Assembly (NCBI GenBank): GCA_025094145.1
Contig: JALLLS010000047.1
Span: 1 to 64,000, forward strand
Length of the DNA: 64,000 nt
Direction of reading: 5' to 3'
Origin: Spinellus fusiger
Taxonomy: Eukaryota > Mucoromycota > Mucoromycetes > Mucorales > Phycomycetaceae
Below, in pieces: positions 12,831 through 22,033 of the stretch; the stretch's first letter is position 1, and the number at the start of each line of letters is the position of its first letter. The notes beneath the pieces are model-generated. The model was given only the letters and a program-made list of their open reading frames with translations, was not told the DNA's origin and did not search any database. Position numbers and translations under genes: made by a program.

Positions 12831-13759
12831 TACAGTCCCAAGTAATAAGTGACTAAACAAAAAATTAACTATTTTGAAACTATTTTTATTTTGAAGAATA
12901 AAGGCATATCTATCAGTCCAAGATGTTCATAATAAAAGGTTCATGGAATAACATAAGATTTGGAATAGTTGTTCTTTAAATGATTTTCTGCATCCTCATT
13001 ACAAAAATATTTCTCAGTACTTTGTAGCAAGGCCATTGTTCTTGATTATAGTGGAGCACCGTCTTCTTGGAAGAGGATGGTCTCATTGAGGTCTTCTTGC
13101 AATTTTTGGGATTAGGGAAGAAAGTGTTTGGCAAGTACATTGACACACTTGTCTTGATCGATTGATCCCTCCAAGAGTACAAGAGGCTCTACACCATTCC
13201 AATCGTCTTTGCTTGTGAGTAAGTGTCATACTAGGTTTTCTTGATGGTGAGCATGAAAAAAAACCCCTGAGTTTATTCATATATTTTATAAATGTTCTAT
13301 GGCAAATATCCACGCCTGCATCATTAATACTTTTCAAATGATATGCAAACATTTGCATAGGTTTTCTATGAATAGACAAAAACAATGTCAGTTTTGAATT
13401 AGATAAAATCTTTTCATGCCTTCCTGTGTGTATTTTGAGTTGAATTGTGCTTTTGTTTTTATACAATAGAACGATCTTGTCCACTGTGCTCTTTGGGAGG
13501 TCGAGATCTTCAGAAATCTATTGATAAGTAGCATGTCTTTTCCATTGTCCTATGATTTGACTTCTAATAAACATATCATACTCTCTTCTTTTGGTGGGGC
13601 TATCTTCATGTTCTTGGCTAAGAGTTGGCTGATTTTTATTGCTTGAAGTCATTTTTTGAATAAGTTAGAAAAGAAAAGAAAAAGACCTCTATTTTATTTT
13701 TTGTTCTTCAAAAATAAAAAAATGGTTTGCCGTTTAGTCACTTATTACATGGGACTGTA
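12831..13759 (-). mobile_element. Tc1/mariner-type element with 28-bp terminal inverted repeats
   Basis: 12831-12858 (TACAGTCCCAAGTAATAAGT then GACTAAAC) and the reverse complement of 13732-13759 agree at 27 of 28 positions. Each end includes TA, the expected target duplication. The 929-bp element is shorter than the 1.2-1.6 kb usual for Tc1 elements because the transposase gene inside is internally deleted (see the pseudogene entry). Nearly unchanged ends imply fairly recent movement compared with other relics here. Confidence 0.85.
12950..13652 (-). pseudogene. Internally deleted Tc1-type transposase
   Basis: The minus-strand reading starts with ATG at 13652 (MTSSNKNQPTLSQEHEDS). It runs through an HTH (ISEDLDLPKSTVDKIV) that follows one in-frame TAG, then a second HTH (NDAGVDICHRTFIKYMNKL) ending LTHKQRRLEW. 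The chain then jumps, in another frame, to WNGVEPLVLLEGSIDQDKCV, so the first catalytic block (the FSDE-type region) is missing. The second block, ILFQEDGAP with its acidic residue, is present near 13065-13085 and is followed by a stop. The third block (DLNPIE type) was not found. The protein cannot be an active transposase, so the element would need help in trans. Confidence 0.75.
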
Positions 13760-14480
13760 TATAACCACCTATCCATTAGATACTAGAAAGTTCTGCAAAG
13801 TATATTTGGTAATATACAAAATATACCTTTTGATTCCGGGTTTTTGAACAATAGAATAGATAATAGATAATATATTTATTATCATTATTGAAACTATTTA
13901 ATTTATTCATATTATAAAATTATTAATAAAATATTGAGAAGTAATATCAGCTCACTCTTTATAACTGTGAAGTGTGAGGTGTAAGAATAGCAAAGCAACT
14001 GTTTCCTAATTATTAATGACTATAAGGTGTAGAAGTAGTATCTCGGTATCTAAATATATTTACATTGTCAAGGGGTGTCGATTTAATAATTGTGTCTCCG
14101 AAAATATTTTCTATTGATTATAACTTCAGGCGTAGGAATAGTAATTCTATGGTGTATAAGATTGAACATACAAAGTCTTTCTTTTATTTCATAAACACAT
14201 ATAAAATAATTTATATAAATCCTCATTTAATATTTATCTACACTACCACCAGAAAAGGAGTCTTGCATAAGCACACTACCACTGTCATACTCATTAGTAA
14301 ATTCCATATATCTTAGTAATATACCATCTTTTCTTTCAGAACATACGACTGCAGGTATTCTTAGTAATAAACTAGTACTTTGACTCCAGATCAGACGGTA
14401 AAGCACTATTAGTCAAGCGACACTCTAATGCTTATGTTCATCAATAAGGCCAGACTCAAACATATTTTAAAGGGAAGATC
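13760..14480. other. AT-rich spacer before the HTH-array genes
   Basis: No supported gene. AT-rich DNA with short ORFs only. It forms the 3' flank of the minus-strand HTH-array gene. Confidence 0.5.
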
Positions 14481-15407
14481 TTAATTTCCTACACCAGCAT
14501 GTAGAAGAAGAAGGGCCTCTAAACTAGCTGGGTCGTGATCATGCATAATGCCTTCAATTTCTGGAATAGATTGCAATTCTATTTGAGAGCTATCTCCAAC
14601 TCGGCTTTCTCGGTTATTTTGTTCCTCCTTGTCTCTTATGGACTTGAGATATTCATTTTCTCTGTATGCCTTCAAGATTCTGGAAACAGTCGCTCGGCTA
14701 GTGCCAACCATAGCAGCAACATTTTTTATGCTAATGCCATTGACATTGCTCTCGTGCAGAATGGTGTTACGCATGGCTTCATCAATAGGTTTCATTTTTC
14801 TAGGAGATTTGCGGGTCTTTTTTGTATTTGGAGAATATTCCATTAAGATTCTGCCAATAGTTGATTTACTAGTGCCAACCATAGCAGCAATTTCCCTTTG
14901 GGTGAGGCCATTAGCATTGTACTGATGTAGAACAATTTTGCGCATGTTATCATCGACAGGTTTTCCTTTACTGCACGGTATGCGAGTGCTTCCAGTGCTA
15001 AGAATATGTTTCTTTAATATTCTACCAACTGTCTTCCGACTAATGTCCATCATGGCAGCAATCTCTTTTTGCTTGAGGCCATTGACATTGTGTTCATGTA
15101 GAATAATGTTGCGTATACTCTTATCAGCAGGCTTCCATTTGATACGAGGTATACGAGTATTTCCAGTACTAATAGCATGTTCAAGCAGGACTCTGCCAAC
15201 AGTCTTTGGGCTAATACCAACCATGGCAGCTATTTCTTCTTGGGTGAGGCCGCTGACCTCGCGCTCATGTAGAATGGTGTTGCGCATAGTTTCATCAACA
15301 ATTTTCTTTCTTCCACGAGTTCCACGAGTATTTAAAGTATTAGGAGTATTTTCAGTAGTAGTTTTTTTCTCTGTGGCAGTTTTTCTCTCTGTGGGTGAGG
15401 TAGGCAT
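14481..15407 (-). CDS. Tandem helix-turn-helix array protein, 4 units (left member of divergent pair)
   Basis: One uninterrupted ORF. I choose the ATG at 15407 (MPTSPTERKTATEK, 308 aa) over the upstream in-frame ATG at 15473, because the 22 extra codons are CT-rich, leader-like sequence. After a Thr/Lys-rich leader come four units of about 57 residues, each with a basic linker, DExMRNxILHExxVNGL (helix 1), TQxEIAAMVG (helix 2) and SxxTVxRIL (recognition helix). The fold pattern is the trihelical HTH found at the start of Tc1-type transposases. Unit starts are roughly residues 31, 88, 145 and 202. The last ~55 residues are acidic and end LEALLLLHAGVGN, with no known domain. No catalytic domain is present. 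Presumably a nuclear DNA-binding protein; function unknown. It faces the 7-unit paralogue at 15810 across a shared inverted repeat. Confidence 0.72.
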   Translation of the reverse strand: MPTSPTERKTATEKKTTTENTPNTLNTRGTRGRKKIVDETMRNTILHEREVSGLTQEEIAAMVGISPKTVGRVLLEHAISTGNTRIPRIKWKPADKSIRNIILHEHNVNGLKQKEIAAMMDISRKTVGRILKKHILSTGSTRIPCSKGKPVDDNMRKIVLHQYNANGLTQREIAAMVGTSKSTIGRILMEYSPNTKKTRKSPRKMKPIDEAMRNTILHESNVNGISIKNVAAMVGTSRATVSRILKAYRENEYLKSIRDKEEQNNRESRVGDSSQIELQSIPEIEGIMHDHDPASLEALLLLHAGVGN

Positions 15408-15526
15408 TGTATGATAAAAGTGGTGATAATGGAAGAATAAACAAAAAAAAAGGTTCGTATTTCGACACCTCAAGTCACATAAACATCGAATTGACCATAA
15501 TAAGCAGTCATTTCACTCCATCGACA
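15365..15526. repeat. Left arm of a 162-bp inverted repeat
   Basis: The reverse complement of this arm matches 15691-15852 with only about two mismatches that I can see (near 15412 and 15519), including an identical run of nine A/T. It covers the first 14 codons of the left HTH-array gene (from MPTSPT), its leader and about 120 bp of 5' flank. Confidence 0.88.
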
Positions 15527-15690
15527 CCAAGCCACATAAGTATAATCAAACAGCCACTTTATTATTCTTACACTCTATAATCCGCAGTTACAGAGTCAAC
15601 ATTAAGGTATCTTACCGTCTCATAGATTCAAATATTTTTTGTCAATACCTATTTTTTTATTGTGAAGAATGATATGCCTGTGGAACTTAG
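15527..15690. promoter_or_regulatory. Shared spacer between the divergent HTH-array genes
   Basis: A 164-bp unique AT-rich spacer between the two inverted-repeat arms. With the arms it must carry the regulatory DNA of both genes, since the start codons are only 402 bp apart. No clear TATA box in either direction stands out, so promoter positions are inferred from gene layout only. Confidence 0.45.
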
Positions 15691-15852
15691 TGTCGATAGA
15701 GTGAAATGACTGCTTATTATGGTCAATTCGATGTTTATGTGACTTGAGGTGTCGAAATACGAACCTTTTTTTTTGTTTATTCTTCCATTATCACCACTTT
15801 TATCACACAATGCCTACCTCACCCACAGAGAGAAAAACTGCCACAGAGAAAA
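15691..15852. repeat. Right arm of the 162-bp inverted repeat
   Basis: Mirror copy of 15365-15526. It covers about 120 bp of 5' flank and leader plus the first 14 codons of the right HTH-array gene. Identity stops abruptly at both arm ends, although the two proteins remain related beyond. Confidence 0.88.
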
Positions 15853-17321
15853 CTGTTGAAAAAGAGCTAGTAGCCACCAATGAGATAAATATCAACAATG
15901 AAAAGACTATTAATACTGAAAATAACAATAAGTCTCATGGCAAAAAGAGATCTATCACTGAGGACATACGCAACACCGTTATATATGAGAACAACGTCAA
16001 TGGACTCAGCCAGGTAAAGATAGCTGCCATGGTTGGTATTAACCCAAAGACCGTTGGCAATATCTTGCGTCAGCAAATGCTTATTACTGGAAACACATCT
16101 ATATCTTGCAACAAAGGAAAAGTCGTTGATGAAAACATGCGTAAAGCCATTCTTCACGAGCGAAACGTCAATGGCCTGAGTCAGACAAAGATTGCTAGCA
16201 TAGTCGGCACTAGCAAATCGACTGTTTCCAGAGTCGTAGTTGAATACATTCTTAGCACTGGAAAAATCCCTGAACAACGCAACAAAAAGAAGTATATTGA
16301 TGATAAGATACGCGATGCTGTAATACACGAGAGAAACGTCAATGGTTTTAACCAAACAAAGATTGCTAGCATAGTTGGTACTAGCAAATCAACTGTTTCC
16401 AGAATCATTGCTGAACACATTATTAATACTGGAAATATCCCTGAACATGGTAACAGAAAGAAGCCTATTGATGAAGAGATACGCAACACCATTATACACG
16501 AGCACAACACCAATGGTCTCAGCCAATGGAGAATTTCAGCCATGGTTGGTGTTAGCCCAATGACTGTTTCCAAAATCTTGAGTGAACATACTCATAGTAA
16601 TGGAAACACCTCCAAGCCTCCCAGAAAAAAGACATACATTGATGAAGGCATGCGCAACACCATTATACATGAGTACAATGTCAACGGTCTCACTCAAATG
16701 AAGATTGCTGCTATGGTTGGCGCAAGTGGAGCTACCATTTCTAGAGTATTGAATGATCATGCGCTTAGTAATGGAAATGCCTTTGTATCTCGTAGCAAAA
16801 TGAGAGTTGTTGATGAAAACAAGCGTAATGCTATTTTACATGAATACAATGTCAACGGCCTTAAGCAAAAAGATATTGCTGCTACAGTTGGTACTAGCCT
16901 ATCGACTGTTTTCAATATCTTGAAGACACACGCTCTTAGTAATGAAAACACCCACATCAACGCCAAAAATGGTACAAATACGGAGATTATTGATGAAAAA
17001 ACACGCAGCATTATTTTGCATGAGCACAATGTCAATGGCCTTAGTCAATGGAAAATAGCTACTATGGTTGGCCTTAGTCCATCGACTGTTTTCAGAATCT
17101 TAAAATCATTCAAGAAAGATGGGACACCTGAGCCTCTAAAAACTTTAGGGACGAGGTCTACCATCACCAAGAAAGACAAGTTGGAGTTTGCTCGTGAATT
17201 GAGTCATGAGTTGAGTCAAAATCCATCCCAGAGCATGAATGCAATCCGTATAAAAATGGCTAATCCACTTGCCCAGTCTACTTTCTACAGGCTGATGAGG
17301 CAGATCAAGACTATCATATAA
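15810..17321 (+). CDS. Tandem helix-turn-helix array protein, 7 units plus a C-terminal second HTH (right member of divergent pair)
   Basis: One uninterrupted ORF of 503 codons from the ATG at 15810; an in-frame ATG at 15744 would add 22 leader-like residues. The first 14 residues equal those of the left gene. An Asn/Thr/Glu-rich leader is followed by seven HTH units with a ~57-residue period (consensus DExxRNxIxHExNVNGLSQxKIAxMVGxSxxTVxxIL), separated by basic linkers with GNxS-like ends. After unit 7 the tail (TKKDKLEFARELSHELSQNP, then QSTFYRLMRQI) looks like the second HTH subdomain of Tc1-type or paired-type DNA-binding regions, so the C-terminus resembles a complete bipartite transposase DNA-binding domain with no catalytic part. 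The open frame, kept over seven repeats in decayed DNA, argues for a functional or recently functional gene. Presumably nuclear and DNA-binding; function unknown. Confidence 0.75.
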   Translation: MPTSPTERKTATEKTVEKELVATNEININNEKTINTENNNKSHGKKRSITEDIRNTVIYENNVNGLSQVKIAAMVGINPKTVGNILRQQMLITGNTSISCNKGKVVDENMRKAILHERNVNGLSQTKIASIVGTSKSTVSRVVVEYILSTGKIPEQRNKKKYIDDKIRDAVIHERNVNGFNQTKIASIVGTSKSTVSRIIAEHIINTGNIPEHGNRKKPIDEEIRNTIIHEHNTNGLSQWRISAMVGVSPMTVSKILSEHTHSNGNTSKPPRKKTYIDEGMRNTIIHEYNVNGLTQMKIAAMVGASGATISRVLNDHALSNGNAFVSRSKMRVVDENKRNAILHEYNVNGLKQKDIAATVGTSLSTVFNILKTHALSNENTHINAKNGTNTEIIDEKTRSIILHEHNVNGLSQWKIATMVGLSPSTVFRILKSFKKDGTPEPLKTLGTRSTITKKDKLEFARELSHELSQNPSQSMNAIRIKMANPLAQSTFYRLMRQIKTII

Positions 17322-20300
17322 AGAGTTGTATTTGAGCCTGTCTTCATTGACAAGTATAAACAGTAGAGTCTCGTTCGACTAATAGCAATTTACTGTTTCA
17401 TTTGATGAGTCAAAATATAGCACGGTGATAAAGAAAACTACCCTGAATTTGGGAGTGTAAATAGTTTGTTTCTCTTAGTTTAGATTTACGATCTTTTGTC
17501 GTGATAAGTGAAAAAGAGTTATATGAATCAAAATAAATTAACTAATATATCTTTTCTTATTATTACTGAAAACAAGACCGTTATCATTTGCTTCAAATAA
17601 CTATTCTCAAATATAGAGTTTTCTTTTAATCCCGACTTTGTTTAGTCCAGGATAAAAGTCATGAGATGTCTTTTAAATATAAATATGATGATATCTGTAC
17701 AATAAGATCATTCCATTTGTTGTGAAAAGATAAAAGTTTCTTTTCAAGGTATTATTACCAAGCCAAAGCTAATGGTTAGTAAATAAAACCACCTTTTCTT
17801 TAGACTTCTCAGGCATATCATTATTTTAGTGCTGCTGTTATCATTATTTATAATTGAGCCAGACAAGATGGATAATAACCCGTCATTGTCATAGATTACC
17901 AAAAATAAAAACATAAAAAAACATAAAAACATAAAAAAAACATCTTTATCTTTTCTACTCAAGCTTTAGTAACATGAATGCCTGATTGCTTATGCATTCA
18001 TCATAATAGATTAAGGGTTTGAGATATTAAATAAATCACACATTCATCACTTTGATAAAATCAACCTCATAAAAAAGTGTGCCTTGACCTGAATGAAAAA
18101 TAGAAACGATAGAGTATTATTTTCTTCCTATTAATAAATGGAAACTTAGTCTGTACTTTTCTTCTTCCTTTTCATAAAAATAAGGTGAGTGCTACGCATA
18201 GTAATAGCCTGAAGACTAAAACATTATATGTCTAGAAGACTCGCATACTTATTTCGACTTAAATGTAGATTTTACAATATTTTATGAGTAAATAGTTATA
18301 CCTCAACAAATCAATATCAACATATAGATTACTAGAGAGTGTTGGCTACTAAATGAGAACACTGAGACTATAGGAATCCTTTCTAGGATCTTTAGATAAC
18401 ATAAAAGAAACGTAAGTCTTTCGATCAAGTCTAAAATGGGAGTTTTTATTTATATATTGATATAAAAGTCACTACCACGATGCCTATCCCATAATTGTAT
18501 CTCTAACATGGATAGGGCTTAGTACCGACCTTAAACAAAAAATTAGTATGAAAGTTTAGTTTTATGTTTATGTTTCAAGTTTCAAGTTATTTCTATATAT
18601 TAGGACACCATTTTTTATCTTCTCATAGAGTGTTGATGAAGTAATAATAGTATTCCCGAACCTATTCCAGAGCTATCTAACCATTCAAGCAAGAAATTAT
18701 AACTCATCTGTACTGGTGATGAGAAAAGAATTGTAGTATGTACATTATGTAAAGTCTACATTAAGTAAAATAAATTTAAGTGCGCACAATAATTTAGATT
18801 ATTTCCGTAGAATATTGAGAGCCTACTACAAAGTTAGTAAAAAAGTTGAAAAAGAGAAATGACCAAATGAAACCAATCTTGCTAGCCAGTTGTTTTTATT
18901 AGTATCTCTTGTTCTTTTTACAATAAATAGATGGTACAATGTTGTGTTTAATGATTCAAATATGTAATGTATTCAATAAGGAAAGTATTTTTATAGGCTA
19001 GCTTGATGAATTCAGTCATATTTATTATTATTATTAAGTAATTATAATTCATAGTTAAAATAAGCTGAAACATGTCTTAGAAAATTAAGCAATGCAAACA
19101 TACGGATAGAATCTCGAACCAAATCTCGAACATTTTCAAGCCTCCTCCTGGGCAATGGGATATATTCTCTTTTACAGCGAAAGAAATAGAGTGCCGATGA
19201 ATTATTAAAATGACTATCCTTCTGGCAATTTTTTTTTATTAATATGTATAATGAAAAGAATTTAAATGGATACAATTCCATACAACAGTCGGTTTAAATA
19301 GCGCTCGTTAAAGAGAGAACCACCAGCCCAACTCTTTATTGTCACAAATTGATGAATAAATAGTGCCTCTTAATAAAAACATAGAGCTCTATTAAAATAT
19401 ACTATTAAGCATATTTAGCACATTTATATAATGATTTCATGTTGTATACATTTTAAGTTTATGTTTGAAAAGAAACCTGGAGATTGTATATTTGTGTCAA
19501 AAGCGGTGAAACCTCCGCTGTATTTTTTTTTATATAAATAATAATAAAAACTTTGTTAACTTAATTTCATTTGGTAATTTTTAGCATATTCTATACTGAT
19601 TTTACTCTACATAGTTAACATAGTTAACATATTCTACACTAATTATATTCTAAATAGTTAAAAAGCAGGCTTCAAGGAAATAAAAGCAAACAAACAAACA
19701 AACAAACAAACAAAATACAGAACTGTTTCTATAAATCATTGGATAAATGTAGAGATTACAACATCAACAAAAAACATTAATAGTCTTATGAATAAATGAC
19801 GATGGACTATTTGAGTGCTGTCTGTTCTTGGTTATTGCATACTATTAAGTGATATTGTATGGATTAAAATTATAGTCTATCTTTCTGTACTATTTGCATA
19901 AAACCCCTTTCCAAATAGACTTTATTATTTATTTTATCAAGCAACACTAAAGAACATGACCTTGATAGTTTATTTATATTCAATAGATTATATAGTTTTT
20001 TTTAAAAAAGAAAAAAAAAGAAAAAAAAAAAGAGTGAGCACTAACCTATTTATATTAGGCTGGCGTTGTTAATGCTTTGCATCAAACCTTTATTATTATT
20101 ATAAACTCTGTAAGTTTTAACTGTTGGAGAATAATCATTATAACATTCAGAACAGTCAATACATATTCTTCACTTGGCTAAAATAGAATGATTTTCTTAA
20201 CTCAATAGAATAGCCGCAGTAAAATATGTAATTCAATTCATCTTAATATAGCCTCTATAAACATAGTATTTAAAACATCTTCTATTGCAAGATAAATAAT

Positions 20301-21726
20301 TAAAATGAAAATTCCTTTTTTTACTGAATATGTATCCAAAATCACACAGCATGCATTAGTCATTACATAATGATCCATACACTTTAGGTTTTGAAATTAT
20401 AATGATGCACTCTTTATTAAAGATGACAAACTTGGAACTCATCAACTATTTTGTTTGATACAATCAGCCCATTGATAAGATACTAATTTGTAACTCTTTA
20501 TGTGATGTTACTGATGTATAAGGTGCACAGTATTGTTAAGTATAATAATGCTATACCTTATGATATAATCATTCTTCTTATCATTGTTTGGTAGAAACTA
20601 ATGAATTGCCACTATTAATCTGAGTCTTCATAACCAATAAAAGGCAAAGCATAGAGCAGCTATATTTAGAAAGAATCTCTATTAGGCTGCATAGTTATTC
20701 TAATGAAGGATAAACCTACTATTTCAGATAACTTGCTAAGGTATCCTGGGATTTAGTTAATAATAAATATCTCTTTTTTTTTTTAAAAAAATAAAATAAA
20801 ATAAAAATAAAAATAAAGGGAAAAAGGGAAAAAGAAAAGGAGAATTCTTTATGGGGTGTGCCCCATTCAAACATTCTTATCACAACCGGTGGTTACTAAT
20901 CAAAGTCGAGTTACGCTCATTAAAACATTAAATATATTTTTAAATGAATATTAAATACACAAGGCCCAGACTCTTATATCTATCTATCTATCTATTTCAT
21001 TTAATAAACATAACACAAAACTCTTTCTATTGAGTGGTTTAAAGAGATAAATACAAGACAAAGCAATCATCCATATACTACAAAGTGCTGTTAATTCTAC
21101 ATGAGTTTCAAGAGATCTAAATGATAGAAAGGTAAGCCTCAATGAATTGAAGCAAGACATTTGATAATAATAAAATATTAGGGATTAAAAATCAATCCCC
21201 ATATTTTAAGCCATGTTGAGTGAGTATTATTTTTTTCTATTACCTTGGCACATGCCACTCACTGACTTCACTTGTTTTATTAATAGACTTCCAGTTCCAT
21301 AAACTAAAATGAATCCATACCTTTTGTAGATAGGTGTTTATTTTACGTGATAAGAAAATAAAGAGAAAGAGAGAGAAAAAAGGCTTTTAAAAAAAGGTAT
21401 CTAAATTTCCAAGTAAAATCACAGCAAGCAAAATAATTATCAGGGCACATGTAGTTTAATCACAGGTCATAAGGTAACTTTATAAGGTAATTATCAACTT
21501 TAATTTTCAATTAAGACAAGGCTATCTGCATAGCAACAACCAATAAATAATAGTATATACTTTAAAAATGAAAACTAGCACTTCACTTGTCAGTGGAGAA
21601 TCCAGGGATACCGGTAGATGGGAACAATAGACCAAAGAGTTGCTGCGTTTTATTCTTCGCTTGCTTCTTTTATGCTTAAAATGAAATATATACAGGATTG
21701 TAGGACTTTGATTCAATGAGATGGTA
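17322..21726. other. AT-rich gene-poor island, right part
   Basis: No supported gene. Homopolymer-rich stretches (about 19995-20032 and 20770-20820) look like old A-rich tails or expansions. The minus-strand ORF at 19042-19281 (79 aa) has no recognisable motif. No tRNA seen. Confidence 0.5.
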
Positions 21727-21969
21727 TCATGACAGAACCTTGTACTTGACAGAAGAAGCCTTGGGGGTGTTTTTATCCTTGCAAAGTCTTAGTTGATTGG
21801 CAGTGAATTCGCGCAATTGACGTGCATATTCATCTCGTGCCAGTCTTAGAATATCTTCTCTTTTCAATGTCTTTGAGAGATTGGCTTGGGATCCACGAAT
21901 AGTCACATAGGGTATTTTCTGAGAAGGAGTCAATGTTTGAGTAGAAGAGATTGTTTGAACAGTGGACAT
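21727..21969 (-). CDS. Small hypothetical protein, 80 aa, helical
   Basis: Single-exon ORF. The start at 21969 (MSTVQTISSTQTLTPSQKIP) is preferred over the in-frame ATG at 22020 because a TATA box lies only 6 bp upstream of the latter, so transcription must start inside that stretch. The C-terminal half (LKREDILRLARDEYARQLRE and on) is strongly amphipathic alpha-helix with alternating charges; no signal peptide or membrane segment. I do not recognise the family. Its composition is less AT-driven than the surroundings, and the TATA-to-ATG spacing equals that of the GPI-protein gene, which supports a real, possibly stage-specific, gene. Confidence 0.6.
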   Translation of the reverse strand: MSTVQTISSTQTLTPSQKIPYVTIRGSQANLSKTLKREDILRLARDEYARQLREFTANQLRLCKDKNTPKASSVKYKVLS

Positions 21970-22025
21970 TGTGGAGATATGTAGATTAACGTTTTTTTTT
22001 CTCGAGGAGAGGCAGATCATGCCGC

Positions 22026-22033
22026 TATTTATA
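22026..22033 (-). promoter_or_regulatory. TATA box of the small 80-aa gene
   Basis: On the minus strand CCTATAAATAGCGG contains TATAAATA, ending 56 bp before the chosen ATG at 21969. This position decides the choice of start. Confidence 0.65.

Noticed and set aside
15744..15809. Upstream in-frame ATGs giving both HTH-array proteins an extra 22 identical residues (MRCRNTNLFFCLFF and on)
   Set aside because: The stretch is T/C-rich with a nine-T run, like the leaders of other genes here, and would make an odd hydrophobic/His-rich start. The second ATG is followed by typical coding sequence. The longer forms cannot be excluded without transcript data.
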